DNA of 64,000 bases, taken from contig OZ024898.1 in the NCBI GenBank assembly GCA_964017195.1, forward strand, positions 7,939,294 to 8,003,293, given 5' to 3'. Under the pieces are notes generated by a model that saw only the letters and a list, made by a program, of their open reading frames with translations, was not told the origin of the DNA and ran no database searches. Shown here one piece after another: positions 1 through 10,725 of the stretch. The stretch's first letter is position 1. The number at the start of each line of letters is the position of its first letter. Source of the DNA: Siderastrea radians (Eukaryota > Cnidaria > Anthozoa > Scleractinia > Rhizangiidae). Position numbers and translations under genes: made by a program.

Positions 1-42
1 TGATAACCCTTCTAGAAAAGTAGCTTTTATGTAGTTTTTTAA

Positions 43-493
43 GTAACAATGCGTGTAAGAACTAGGCAATCCTCTATTGTTCTGCAGCATTTCGCTTTCC
101 CCACATAAGATTGTTTAGATTTTCCTACTGAGGATACATCAACCTGTGGACAACACGTTTTTGAAATAAAATGTACTGAAACTTTATTTTAAAGCGATAT
201 TTCTTTTGTGTTACAAGATTTTATCCAATCACGAGACTCCAAAACAATGGCCAAGAAAGGCTTCTAATTTTCCATGTTTCCCACATAGAAATTTTGCTGC
301 ATTAAAACTCAGAATAGTTTTCGCTAAAAGGGAATCAATAAGTAAACTAGAGAGAAATAAATGCGCTACCTGATGAAGTGATAGCAGATTTTCATGTTTT
401 AGCCAATGAGGTGGACCGTTTCAACAATATCACAATTAACACCTTTCTGCATTCCTTGCCTTTGGGTTGCCTAGTTCTTACTAGGACCATTAC
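43..493. mobile_element. TTAA-flanked MITE
   Basis: Inverted ends of about 35 bp flank a 450 bp AT-rich core with no reading frame. Both ends contain TAAGAACTAGGCAA (56-69, and its complement at 467-480). TTAA lies immediately outside at 39-42 and 494-497. A TTAA duplication is typical of the piggyBac and Kolobok superfamilies; no transposase is present, so the superfamily is open. Related ends recur at about 6,325 and 15,330. Confidence 0.6.
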
Positions 494-497
494 TTAA

Positions 498-1215
498 ATT
501 TGAAATTTCTCAGAATACCCATTTAGCATGGAAACGAGGCTGTGCATAAAACTCCTATAAATATGGGACGAATGCAGTTTTCCGGCAATTTTGATGGTAA
601 AAAGAAGAACTATGGTATATTCTTTTATTGGATTTGGTTAAGAAAGGCTATTTTTGAAGGAATGTTACGACAATGAAAAAATAAAAAAATGGGAAATCCG
701 CATGACCGTATGGGTTAAATCCAACATGGTGGTTCCCTTGACGGGTGAGTAGTGCTTCGTTGTGTTCTAAGTTTGGATGTTTTTACAGCCCTGTTGTTTT
801 TGGAGAATAACTAGCTATTAGGCAAGTAGATAAATGCACAAAAGAGCGAATTAGCTGAACATTGAGCTCTTACAGCAACAGTTTTTATCTCGTGGTTGCA
901 ATAGCAACCAAGAGATTATGTGACCACTTTGGTGCATTCCTGTGCTTACAGTACTTCTGTGACCGGTTGTGTAGATTCGGTGTTTTTCATGTGATGTTTG
1001 CCGTGCTTTCGGCCCTGTCGGTTATGTTTTCGTCATTTTTAGGCGTTCACGTACCAGAAAACTTAGGTTTTTTTGATATTTAAAATTATTTGTAAAGGAC
1101 ACTGGTCCTTCACTGTGGTATGCTATTTCTAATATTAAAACCCAAGAGATGCTAATCTCTTCTGGGTTTTTCGGACTTAATGATTGGATGTGTAATTTAT
1201 GAGTTGACTGTTTAA
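498..1215. other. No gene recognised
   Basis: AT-rich sequence with short chance frames and no known protein motif. A small imperfect inverted repeat around 1,140-1,172 (AACCCAAGAGAT and AATCTCTTCTGGGTTTTT) could form a hairpin. Confidence 0.5.
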
Positions 1216-1440
1216 CAGTCACATGAGGCAATGGATGAACGCACAAGCCACGCGACCGAATGAATGGCCACAAAACCAACGAACGAAAGCAGCGAATGAA
1301 CGATCGGACAATATTATTATGTATGAACGAACGAACAAACCCAGCAATCGAACGAGCGAAATGACAGCCAAACAAACGGAGAATGGACCAATGGCACGAA
1401 CAAACGTCCGCAAACCCGGCGACCCAACAAATGGCTGAAA
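1216..1440. repeat. Degenerate GAAC/CGAA tetranucleotide tract
   Basis: About 220 bp of imperfect tetranucleotide repeats of the GAAC/GAAT/CGAA type. Both strands are open here because the repeat lacks stop codons, so the apparent Arg/Asn/Thr-rich protein is low-complexity translation, not a gene. Confidence 0.65.
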
Positions 1441-2454
1441 TACACCTATTTCTTTTTCAAAACGAAGGAAAAAATACTGGGCCAGTTTGATTTAGAACAA
1501 AGAAAAGTATTTCTGAGCGGCTTGAAATGAAATTCGTAGATTAATTATGTATTAACCTTTTTACACCTATTTAGTGAGCTCACCAAAAGTTAAAATTTGA
1601 TACAGAATAGAACGATAATCAAATAACAATTATTTGATGAATTGTTAATGGGGTTTACGAGGCAACATCGAACAAAAACGCTTTCTAGATGCAGTTTAAG
1701 CATTTCCAGCCTCACATTTGGAATGTTTGTGTATTGATTAATGAGCCAACAAACCGTAGAAATGCGTTGTATATTGCTTATATTAACTAAACCAAAGTTA
1801 ATATAAAGTTGTAATTTCTTCACTATTTACATTCTACTGCACACTACGTTCAAATTCACACTAAAGATGGCAGACGTATCTGCCAAAACAGTCATGTTTG
1901 CAAAACTCAAGAGCGTCGTGTTGTTCATTAAACTTACAGCAATCCAGAACTTTCGTAAAATTTCACTTTTGAACGTTCACATATTCACTTTTAAAAAACC
2001 AGGACACGCATTTCAAACGCAGAATGTTAGATATGTCTAATTTCCATCGAAAACGCTGTTTTGTTTATCAGTACAACTAAAACTCGCGTGATTTTTCGAA
2101 ATTTTACATTCTAGTCAGTGATCTGCCACGTGATCAAAATTGTAAGTTAAAGCAAAAGGGGACGTTAATATTAATATTCCAGGTAAGTTTCATGCTGTTC
2201 TATGTGATCTAGTGGAAGATATTATCGATCAATCATTTTTCCCTCCCCGAGTTTGAACTCAGGCCTTATCCTGCTTGAGGATGATGACGATGACACTAAG
2301 GAGTAAAACGTTTCTTAAAAATAGCTCCTTTCTAATTCAACCAGCTTTTTGCCAAAATATCAGAAGTATTTGTGTCAACTCTAACTTGACGTTGTGTTTG
2401 CTTCCACAACCACTTTTCCGTTTTTGTTCTGTCGTGAGTTTTGAAAAATTCGGG
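1441..2454. other. No gene recognised
   Basis: AT-rich DNA. No splice-bounded frame, known protein motif or clear repeat was found. Confidence 0.5.
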
Positions 2455-2591
2455 TTTACCTCGGTGTAAGAACCTGACAAGATTTTCTTTGTTTGTTAGT
2501 TATTGTTTTGCTGTACGCTTTTGTTTAACATGTTTTGTTTCTTTTATTTTGCGTCATCCGTGAGCTTCACAGGTTCTTACACCGAGGTAAA
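2455..2591. repeat. Short inverted-repeat element with 22 bp arms
   Basis: 2455-2476 and 2570-2591 are perfect reverse complements (arm core ACCTCGGTGTAAGAACC) around a 93 bp T-rich loop. Weaker matching continues outside. This looks like a small MITE or a MITE end pair; no target duplication was recognised. Confidence 0.6.
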
Positions 2592-2934
2592 GCCAAAAAT
2601 TCTCTAAATTTAGCAATATTATCTGTTGCCATGGAAACCGTTCAGGAGCCACACTTATGTTTAGTAGAGTTTAACTCTGGAAACCTTGCTCGGGATTATT
2701 AGACTCTAAAAGCCCATCCATAATGGCGCTTTCAGGCTTCCATTAGACTATTATTAGTCATCTCTGTACATTATTTGGTCACTTTGTAAATTTGAGTGAC
2801 GTCACTTTATCACGTGATAACACCTTTAAAGCTACTCATTTGGCATGGTTATCATACACCAAAATAAACTGGAGAAAACAACGTTTTCAAAAATGTATGT
2901 TAGAATTTGTCCTTCTTTTTGGTACCAAATGGCC

Positions 2935-3515
2935 ATTTTTGGGGTCCTGGCCCATGGACTATTACCCCCAATTTTCTTTTTGGATTCTGATAGCCCTTGC
3001 TAAGATCTGCTTTTGCCACATAGTCATCACCGCACAAAAATATTGTTGTATTAGGGGACAAATTCCTTAAGAGACCCAATATCCCGAGATGCGCAGAACA
3101 TATGCGCAGTAACAAAAGGAGGCACCGTCCTTAATTAATTGCCTCCTTTTATTACTGCGCATATGTTCTGTCTGGTCAGAGATATTCAAGTTTCTTAAGG
3201 AATTTGCCTACTAATACAAAGGTATTTTTGCGCGGTTTATGTCTATGTGGGAAAAGCAGTCCTTAGCACGGGCTATCGGAATCCAAAAAGAATATTGGGG
3301 GTAACTGTGATTTTTCCAGAGATAATTGAGCTTATATTTGGAAAGAAATTACCATACATTTGGAATTATGGTTGCTTAATTATCTCCGAAAAATGAGTGG
3401 TTACCCACAAATTTCTTTTTAGATTCCAATAACCCTTGTTTAGATCTGCTTTTTCCCCATAGTCATAACCTTTACAAGAATACCTCTGTGTTAGGAGTCA
3501 CCGTCCTTAATTAAT
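2935..3515. repeat. Palindromic repeat cluster plus a third direct copy
   Basis: The segment at about 2965-3075 returns inverted at about 3190-3303. At the centre is a strong hairpin (ACATATGCGCAGTAA, about 3099-3113, against its complement at about 3154-3168). A third diverged copy in the first orientation lies at 3393-3515. The motif CACCGTCCTTAATTAAT occurs at about 3123 and 3499. This is mobile-element debris with no coding potential. Confidence 0.6.
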
Positions 3516-4154
3516 CATAACTATAACAAATTCTCCAATCTGATTGGCTATCACCAGCCATGATTTGAACATTAATTGAACAGTGTAAGCATCACGCCTA
3601 AATAATTGGGCAGTAAGCGTCAGAGTGCACGCTCTAATGGATCAGTTACACTTGAATAAGTTCTTTTTTTATGTATCTGACAATTAAAACTGTTGTCTAT
3701 TCCTTCTCAAATTTTGTTATAGATATAATTAATTGGTAACAGGACTTGTGATTAAACAAATCAGACTCCCACTACATGGTCGTTCGATTTTGTTAATCAC
3801 TTGTATGATTAGACCGAATGGGACTCCACTCAGTGCTATTACCATTATTTATTAATTAACTAATTACAGTACAGGGCACAGGAATTGGAGCATTACACGA
3901 GGGTTTCCTGCATGTAAAGATGCCATATTGCACACAATTTACACAAGTGAAACACACACATGTACAAAAATACACACAAAGGGGTATAAAAAATTCTGAT
4001 AGTGCGAGTGAAATTAACATGCAGAGAGTGGAGAAAAGCTCATTAAGTGCGTGTATTGGTAAACAACATAAGCACAGTGTACATGTAGAAGACGTTCTGT
4101 AATATGGTTACCGAAATAGTGCAAAATTCCATAAAAATACATTTTCATTCGATA
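3516..4154. other. No gene recognised
   Basis: AT-rich sequence with a short stretch of CACA-rich low complexity near 3,945-3,985. No supported coding sequence. Confidence 0.45.
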
Positions 4155-4299
4155 ATATAGGACTTGACATCTGCTAGTGTAGTAGGTGGAAATAGGAAAT
4201 GGCAAGGGGTGACAGGACACAAATTCTCTACCGGTGCTTAAAATGTGTTTTTATATGAAGGAGAGATTTTCCTTGAATCGAGAAATCGAGTCCAGAATC

Positions 4300-4449
4300 G
4301 AGTCCAGAAATTTTGATTTTTTTTCCAAAAGTATAAAGCCTAGGCTAGTTGCTTTTGTAGCTTTTTCCAAGTGAAACGAATATCAATGTCCTGAAAATCG
4401 CCAAAAAAGTTATGTATATTTGATGATGAGTAACTGTATAGAGCCACCT
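4300..4449. repeat. Truncated end of the GGTGGCTC TTAA family
   Basis: This 150 bp segment matches 9433-9581 by eye. Shared blocks include GGCTAGTTGCTTTTGTAGCT and the terminal GAGCCACC followed by TTAA. The matching opposite end is absent nearby, so this is a solo end. A further one-ended match (TTAAGGTGGCTG) sits near 12,434. Confidence 0.6.
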
Positions 4450-4539
4450 TAAGCCGACAGAGACCCTTCAATACATGCATTTCACCTCTTATCGCCCAGC
4501 AAGTGTGAAAATTTGGTTCGTAAAGGGCGAAGCCCTTTG

Positions 4540-4868
4540 ACTCCTATGAACAAACTCTTCAAAAGCTACTTTGGAGGAGAACATTTTTAATTTCAAAACA
4601 TGCTTACTGATATTCTGATAGAAAAATCCTATCAGAAATTCATTTCACAGAAAGGGCATCAGCGCTTAAACAACAGCATAAAACCAAAAAAGACATTCTG
4701 CCTTTTGTGACACAATACCAACCATCTGTGCCAAACATCAAATAAGCTTTAGTGAAAAATTAGCACATTGTACAAAACCACCTATATCTCAGAGAGATCT
4801 TTAATGAACCACCAAATATATCTTTTAAAAAAGGAAAATCCTTAAAAGATATAATCGTTAGAGCAAAA
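4540..4868 (+). pseudogene. Penelope-like retroelement, C-terminal RT-region fragment
   Basis: Translation in one plus frame gives the linker conserved downstream of the reverse transcriptase in Penelope-like elements: a block ending ILPFVTQYQPSVPN (about 4695-4730), then EPPNISFKKGKSLKDIIVRA (about 4807-4866), which corresponds to the PPLISYRRGRSL-type motif. At least two in-frame stops interrupt it (around 4741 and 4767). The RT catalytic core and any GIY-YIG nuclease are missing. It is a dead fragment lying between the arms of a foldback element. Confidence 0.75.
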
Positions 4869-4952
4869 ATGTTTGACACTGGTAGAGATTGTGTGGCCTG
4901 TCACCCCTTGCCATTTCCTATTTCCACTTACTACACTAGCAAATGTCAGGTA

Positions 4953-5432
4953 GATGAAGAAGAGCTGAGAAAAAGTCTTATCTTGTGGAATCTGTCTGAG
5001 GTACTTCTTCACTCGTCGCCATGTTTAAGCTATGCGACCAGACCTAACTTTACCCTGTGATATTTGATTTCTGCATGTTTAGGCCACCTCTGTTCAAACA
5101 AGTTATTGATGTTAAATGCTGTGAGGGAGTGACTGTGCAGGGTGTGATTTGACATTATGGGGCAAGGTGTCCAACATGTACAATCATTTTTTTTCTTGAA
5201 AGTAGAGCCCTCAGGGGATGCTGTTTCCAGATGATGTGTTAAGTCATATTCAAGTTAGTGGTTAAATGTTTGAGTGAGGGTTAATAAGACAGCAACAACA
5301 GCAATGCAAACGAGCAAGGGATGAAACACCAGTAAACAAAAGTACATGTTGACTTTTTGGCAAATCAGGGTTGCTTGCTCACTTGGAACTGTCAATAATA
5401 TAATTTCTTTTCTTTAACAATCCAATATATAG
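4953..5432. other. No gene recognised
   Basis: Unassigned AT-rich DNA between two inverted-repeat elements. Confidence 0.45.
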
Positions 5433-6319
5433 GGGCCGATTACATGAACGGGGCTGGCCCATTTAGCCAGGCTGGTTCAGGCCAAGATGACTGTTTAGCC
5501 TGGCATTACACGTACATGATGCAAGTCACCCCGGCCTGGTAAACAGGATTTAAATGGAACATTGTCAGCCCAGCAAGCTGGGAGTCTGGCATGACATTGC
5601 TGGGATCCTGGCAGGATGGGCTGAAGTTTTCCCATGTAATTGCTTGGCCCAAGTTTACTTTTGGTATATTTAACAGTCCACGGGCAACCGACACAAACTA
5701 TGTGCTCATTAGTACATAGTTTCAAAATATAATGAAATTTATAGGGATATTGAAATGTCCCTATCAACATGAAATATTGCTTTTAGAAATAAAAGAATAT
5801 CTACAGTGTACCGTTGAGTTTAAAATAAACTAATATTCAGCGGCTCATGCTTCGCATTCGCATTTCCAAAAAAATGTCATTGAATATTGGTACGAGAAGA
5901 AACTCAAACTACTGAGCTTGCCCTGTTTTGTGGTTTAGAAGCTAAGCGATTAGAATTTCTGGGTAAAAATTGGCTCGGTGCTGAGTTGGTCTGAAATACA
6001 GTTTTCCTTCCTTATTCTTTTCTCATTATGTACTAACAGTAGCAGGATTCGACAAACCTTCAAATCGCTAAAATTCAGCATTTAGAGCCATAACAGACAA
6101 CCACTGAAGTAATTTTCCATTAAACTGAACTCAAACTTAAATATTCTTCACAATATTTCGTGTTAATACAGATGTTTCGGTATTCCTAAATATTTCATTA
6201 TATTTTGAAACTTCTAATGGTCACACAGTTTGATGGGCTCCCTATGAACAGACATGCCAGGATCTCGGCAAACCAAGCTAGCCCTGTTAACCAGGCCTGG
6301 CCTGCTCATGTAACTGGTC
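5433..6319. mobile_element. TIR element, GGCCTGG-rich ends
   Basis: The left end (GGGCCGATTACATGAACGGG) and right end (complement GGACCAGTTACATGAGCAGG) form imperfect inverted repeats. Each is followed inward by GGCCTGG/CCAGGCTGG-rich sequence that differs sharply from the AT-rich surroundings. The 0.9 kb body has no intact gene. It is probably a non-autonomous DNA transposon; no target duplication could be fixed. Confidence 0.55.
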
Positions 6320-7482
6320 CGTACTAAGTAATGGTCCGCGTAAAATCTAGGCAGGCAGATTGCAAAATCGATTAAAAGGTGTTAGCTTTTAATTATTAAA
6401 TTCAATTAAATCCGTGAATCTGATTGGTTAATATCAAAAAATTGCCGAAAAATACAAGAAAAACATGACAAAAGAGCATTTATTGGCTTAGTTTTCTCCA
6501 ATCCCGTGTATTGTTCCTCACGGCCAAAATTCAGCATTGTTCTGTGCGTCAATTAAGAGTTAGAATGGAAAACCTGCCACAAGCGCGATCTTCATGCGTC
6601 GCCATGTTGGATCTGCGATCTGAGAGTTGAGCTAACTGGCCTTTAATGGACTCGTATTTGAGTATCTTGGCCCGTAAGATCTTGCGATTGTGGCTGCAGT
6701 GTGCCTAACATTCAAGCGAGTAGTATTTGAAGGAAGGAAACTGGCTGCACAAACATATTTAGTGTGAAAGAATCATCTCACCTTGGCTGACACGTAGGAG
6801 ACACGGGAAGACTTGTTTAGAAGAAAGTGCCACAAAGAGGCTCTACAAAATCGACTCATCTGCAACACGCATTTCTTCTAGCTGCTTCAGAGGAATGAAT
6901 TTTATGACTGCTTTCCTCTGCCAAGCGACTGCAGATGTTGAAGATACCAGGTTGTAAGGAGTAATTTCGCAAAGGACATGTTCGCGCGAAGCTACATCGT
7001 AGTTCAGGAGCATTAGTACACATATAAACATTACGTCTAACGAAGAGTTTAGCCTTTTTGCTATCGCTTGTTTCTGTTCACTGAACAGTCTTTTGCAATA
7101 ACAGGGGACTAATATTCTGAAGAAATTGTATTTTATGAGAGACCTTCCCACGATCACGGAATAGAGACAGTGGACAGCGCCTATTTAGTATTTTGATGCA
7201 GTGGATACTGTCGCACGTAAGAGGTAATGTAAGGTAGATGCAAGAAACTTCTCTGACAATTACAGCGAGGTATTTTATTTATTTGTTGTTGCAGTTTTCA
7301 TAGCGCAGCACAGAGAGATGGCTCGTGACTCTAGTGCATTCTACGTACGTGAGCGCCATTTGTTGCTGTTTTCGATCACAAATTTGACAGTTCCTTTGAG
7401 AAAGCTGAGCTAAATAATTTTCACGTGGTCGCTGACTGATGTATCACTGTACTAATCCTGATGTCATTTTATACAAGTTTAA

Positions 7483-9581
7483 GGTGGCTCCATATAGTTT
7501 TTCAGCGCGCGAGGAATGGGAACTAAATTGGCACAAGCGCGCACATGAGGAGCACGACAGTCCAAGTCAGATGACATGTGCCAATCAACCTCCCAGGCGA
7601 ACTTTTCCAAAGTCTGATTGAGGCATCTTTATGGCTTACCTTTTCAAAACCTGTCGAGCACATAGCAGGAAATTATGAAAAGCCTTTAGTTTAATCGCTT
7701 TTATAGCTGACAGTTGCAGTCCTACGATTGTTCTACGATTTCAGGACTGGATTGATTGCGATCTTTAAGTTCAAGCAACACAGAGAGGACTGAAAACGTT
7801 GCACGAATTATTACGCGCCTTCAAGAATACTTGAAATATCAGTGCTGTCCAGGTCAGCTGTCGAGAATCTCTGGGATGAGAAGCTTAAGTTTGTTTGGAT
7901 CAAGCCTAAGTGTAAGTAATTTTTTCGAAAAGTGCTTTAGTTTTTGCCTTTCTAACAAGCCGTCTATTTTTTGTCGGGTAAGTTGTCTCTACGGCTGTTA
8001 TCATATGGTTTCAGCAAAATACAGCTAACTTGAGAATTTTATTGAGCGATGAATAGATTACACACTTGTAACGAGGTAACAGTTGTCATTGAATTTTGAT
8101 AGAAGTTGAAACTCAAAAGGACACATATTTCAGTGTCTATTTATCAGTCACCAGTAGCTTTTGATCTTAGTTTCACTTGTGTTGACAATGTGCGACTTCA
8201 AAAACTTCGGTGGTCTAAAATAAAACCGAGAATTGAAAAAAGTTCAATTGTACCTACAGTAAGCTCAAATACAATTTTTATTTTTATGAAAAATTATGCC
8301 TGAATGACGGCATTCAGTGAACAAATAAAGGATGAGTATCGAGTTGACGGCCGGTTCTAAAACAGTCTGCATTTCGCAGGCGTTCTGTTGACTTGTTGAA
8401 CCTTGCAGAAAAATAATGTAGTCTTTTTCAAAACGTATAATTTCTTGTGGACATTTTTGTTCCCTTTCTCCAACGTCTGCCTTTAAATATAAATTGAAAG
8501 CGTATTTATATACTATTTGCTATTCCATGCAGTTATCAAATATGCAAGTAGCCGCTAAGAAACAACGCGGGTCTCGGCAGACAAAATATTGAGCTTACAA
8601 CATAAAAAGAACAACCTTCCCTGCTTTTCTCGGGTAGCGTACCAAAAGATGTTCTAAGAGCAAACATGACCGCTTTAGTTTTTTTCTTGAAGAATGGTTG
8701 TAATCAGTTAATGGTAAAAATGAAACTGAAAGTGGTTTGATGATTCCGCGTTCTGTAAACTTTAAAGGAAATTTTTTGCTGCTGGCAATAAAGTGGCGGC
8801 TTCGTTCGAGTTTTTATATCGCGAATCGGTATAAATTTGTTTCTTTTTTGTTTGTTTGTTCATTTCTTTCTTTATTTTTGCAAATTTTTTGGTCACATGG
8901 ATCCTTTACAGTAAAGGAAAGCAGTTGTCCAGAAAAATGTTGTTCTTTGGAAAGAAACGCTTTTCTACTGCTTACCCACGTGCTGTCCACGCTCGTCCAC
9001 GCAAAAGGAATCATGAGCATGCGCAACCCTGTAACTTGAAGAATTTTTATTTTGGTAACGTGAAGTAAAAAAGGGGGGTTTTGAGGCATTTTCAAACGCT
9101 AACTGCGCATGTTCCACTCGGTGAAATTTTTTAAAATTGGAACATTTGTAGGATTTTTGTGTTTTTCAGTCATACTAAAGTAAGAGTAATTTTTGTACAT
9201 GCACTTCTGCATTAATCGTCGAAAACGGAAATTTACTATTCTGACAAAACTTATGTACAAAATTTCTCACAGCTTTGCCAGCTGAGTCTTCTCAAACGAC
9301 AACATCTTTACAACAAAAATAGCCAAACTTCACCGTGTAAAAACCAAGAAATGACGTGAAGAAACTCGTTAAGCTTAAAAAATGAGCCAAACAACTATAT
9401 CAGTGGTTGCCATGGAAATGGGCCAGGCCCAGAAATTGTGACTTTTTTGAAAAGTATAAATGCTGGGCTAGTTGCTTTTGTAGCTTTTCCCTAATGAAAT
9501 GTAAATCAATGTCCTGAATATCATCAAAAAACTTATGTATATTTGTCTTTTGAAACTGATGAGAAACTGTATGGAGCCACC
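7483..9581. mobile_element. 2.1 kb TTAA-flanked DNA transposon
   Basis: The left end GGTGGCTCCATATAGTTTTT and the right end (complement GGTGGCTCCATACAGTTTCT) are inverted. Each abuts TTAA (7479-7482, 9582-9585), the duplication used by piggyBac and Kolobok elements. The rightmost 150 bp match 4300-4449. The body has no convincing transposase frame; short open frames show no known motif. It is probably a non-autonomous or decayed copy. Confidence 0.6.
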
Positions 9582-9671
9582 TTAACTTCCTCGCTTTTGG
9601 TGAATAGAAATTTTCCAAAATTTAGATGTCACATTTCTGAATGTATTGAATGTGTAGCCGAAATAAAACGG

Positions 9672-10105
9672 GAGCGATTTTACAATACCCGGCCACTTTC
9701 CAGTGCACAAATCTACTGCTCCCGTGGTCCCTCAGTCATGGACTTAAAATGTAGTTGAACTGGTGCTCCCGCATTCCCGCAGTCCCGTAGTCGATGAGTA
9801 ACTTATATTAAATGAGTTGAACTAGTGCTCCCGCAGACCTGCAGTCCTGTAGTAGATGACTAACTTATATTAAATGAGTTGAATTGGACAAGTGCTCCCG
9901 CAGTCCTGCAGTCCCGTAGGCAATAAATAAATAAATTAAGAGAGTTGAACTAGTGCCTCCCGCAATCAGGGTAACATATTAAATGAGTTGTACTAGTGCT
10001 CCAGCAGTCAACCAGTCGGGTAGCTGATGAATGACTTAAATTAAGAGAGCTGAACTAGTGCTCCCGCAGTCCTGTGGTCCCATAGTCGTAAAATAACTTT
10101 GATTA
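9672..10105. repeat. Minisatellite array, left arm of an inverted pair
   Basis: About six imperfect copies of a roughly 60-70 bp unit. Each unit carries GTTGAACTAGTGCTCCCGCA, a GTCCCGTAG block and a TTATATTAAATGA block. The array starts with a single-copy lead (TTTACAATAC, then GGCCACTTTC). The lead and the array recur inverted at 14,865-15,125, so the two arrays act as inverted arms. Confidence 0.75.
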
Positions 10106-10224
10106 CTGTAATAATTTAGTTTGTAAATATAGCTCCTTGATTTGATTGTACATCTTTAGCTTCCACTCTATAAACATTATTGATATGATTGTAATTAGCT
10201 ATTTACTGCTGTGAGCCCTTTGGG

Positions 10225-10725
10225 CCATCATAAGAAATAAACGCTAACAACTTCAAGTCGGTGCTTAACCCTTATCGCTATTCGTTGCCAATATAATAAT
10301 ATATTAATTATTATATATAATTATTATATATGGTGTTACCATAACACCAATTGAAATCTAACCACTTCGAGTCTGTGTTTAACCCTAATCACTGTTCATC
10401 GGTGCTAACACCCTTAACCTAACCTAGCCCTAACCCTAACCTAACCCTAGCCCTAACCCATAACAACAAATGAAGCCTAACCACTTCGAGTCAGTGCTTA
10501 ACCCTAATCACTGTTCATCAGTGCTAACCCCCCTGACCCTAACCTTCCCTTAACACTAAATCTACCCTTATCCTTACCCTAACCCTAAGCCAAACTCATA
10601 ACAACAACTGAAAGCTAACCACTTCAAGTTAGTGCTTAACCCTTATCACTGTCCATCAGTGCTAACACCCTCAACCCTAACCTAGCCCTAAACCTACCCC
10701 TATCCTTGCCTAGTTCCTAGGCCTC
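10225..10725. repeat. Telomere-like (CCCTAA) tandem array, left copy
   Basis: Four imperfect units of roughly 110-140 bp. Each has ACCACTTCGAGTCAGTGCTT, a TAACCCTAATCACTGTTCATC block, and a run of CCCTAA/CCTAAC repeats. CCCTAA is the animal telomere hexamer on its C strand, but here it is interstitial and embedded in a longer unit. An AT hairpin tract lies at about 10,290-10,330. The inner end reads TTGCCTAGTTCC, which recurs inverted at about 14,617. Confidence 0.75.

Larger units (their letters stand above)
4155..4952. mobile_element. Foldback element enclosing a Penelope fragment
   Basis: About 70 bp near the left edge (4155-4225) reappears inverted at 4877-4952. Both arms contain GGAAATAGGAAATGGCAAGG or its complement. 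The interior holds a truncated TTAA-family end and a Penelope coding remnant, so the structure either captured other repeats or was invaded by them. No target duplication is obvious. Confidence 0.6.

Noticed and set aside
1219..1438. Overlapping open frames on both strands in the tetranucleotide tract
   Set aside because: The repeat lacks stops in several frames; composition is low complexity and no start context or splice sites support it.
10225..10710. True telomere end from CCCTAA repeats
   Set aside because: The hexamers are imperfect, embedded in a longer repeat unit, flanked by unique DNA on both sides, and matched by an inverted copy 4 kb away.
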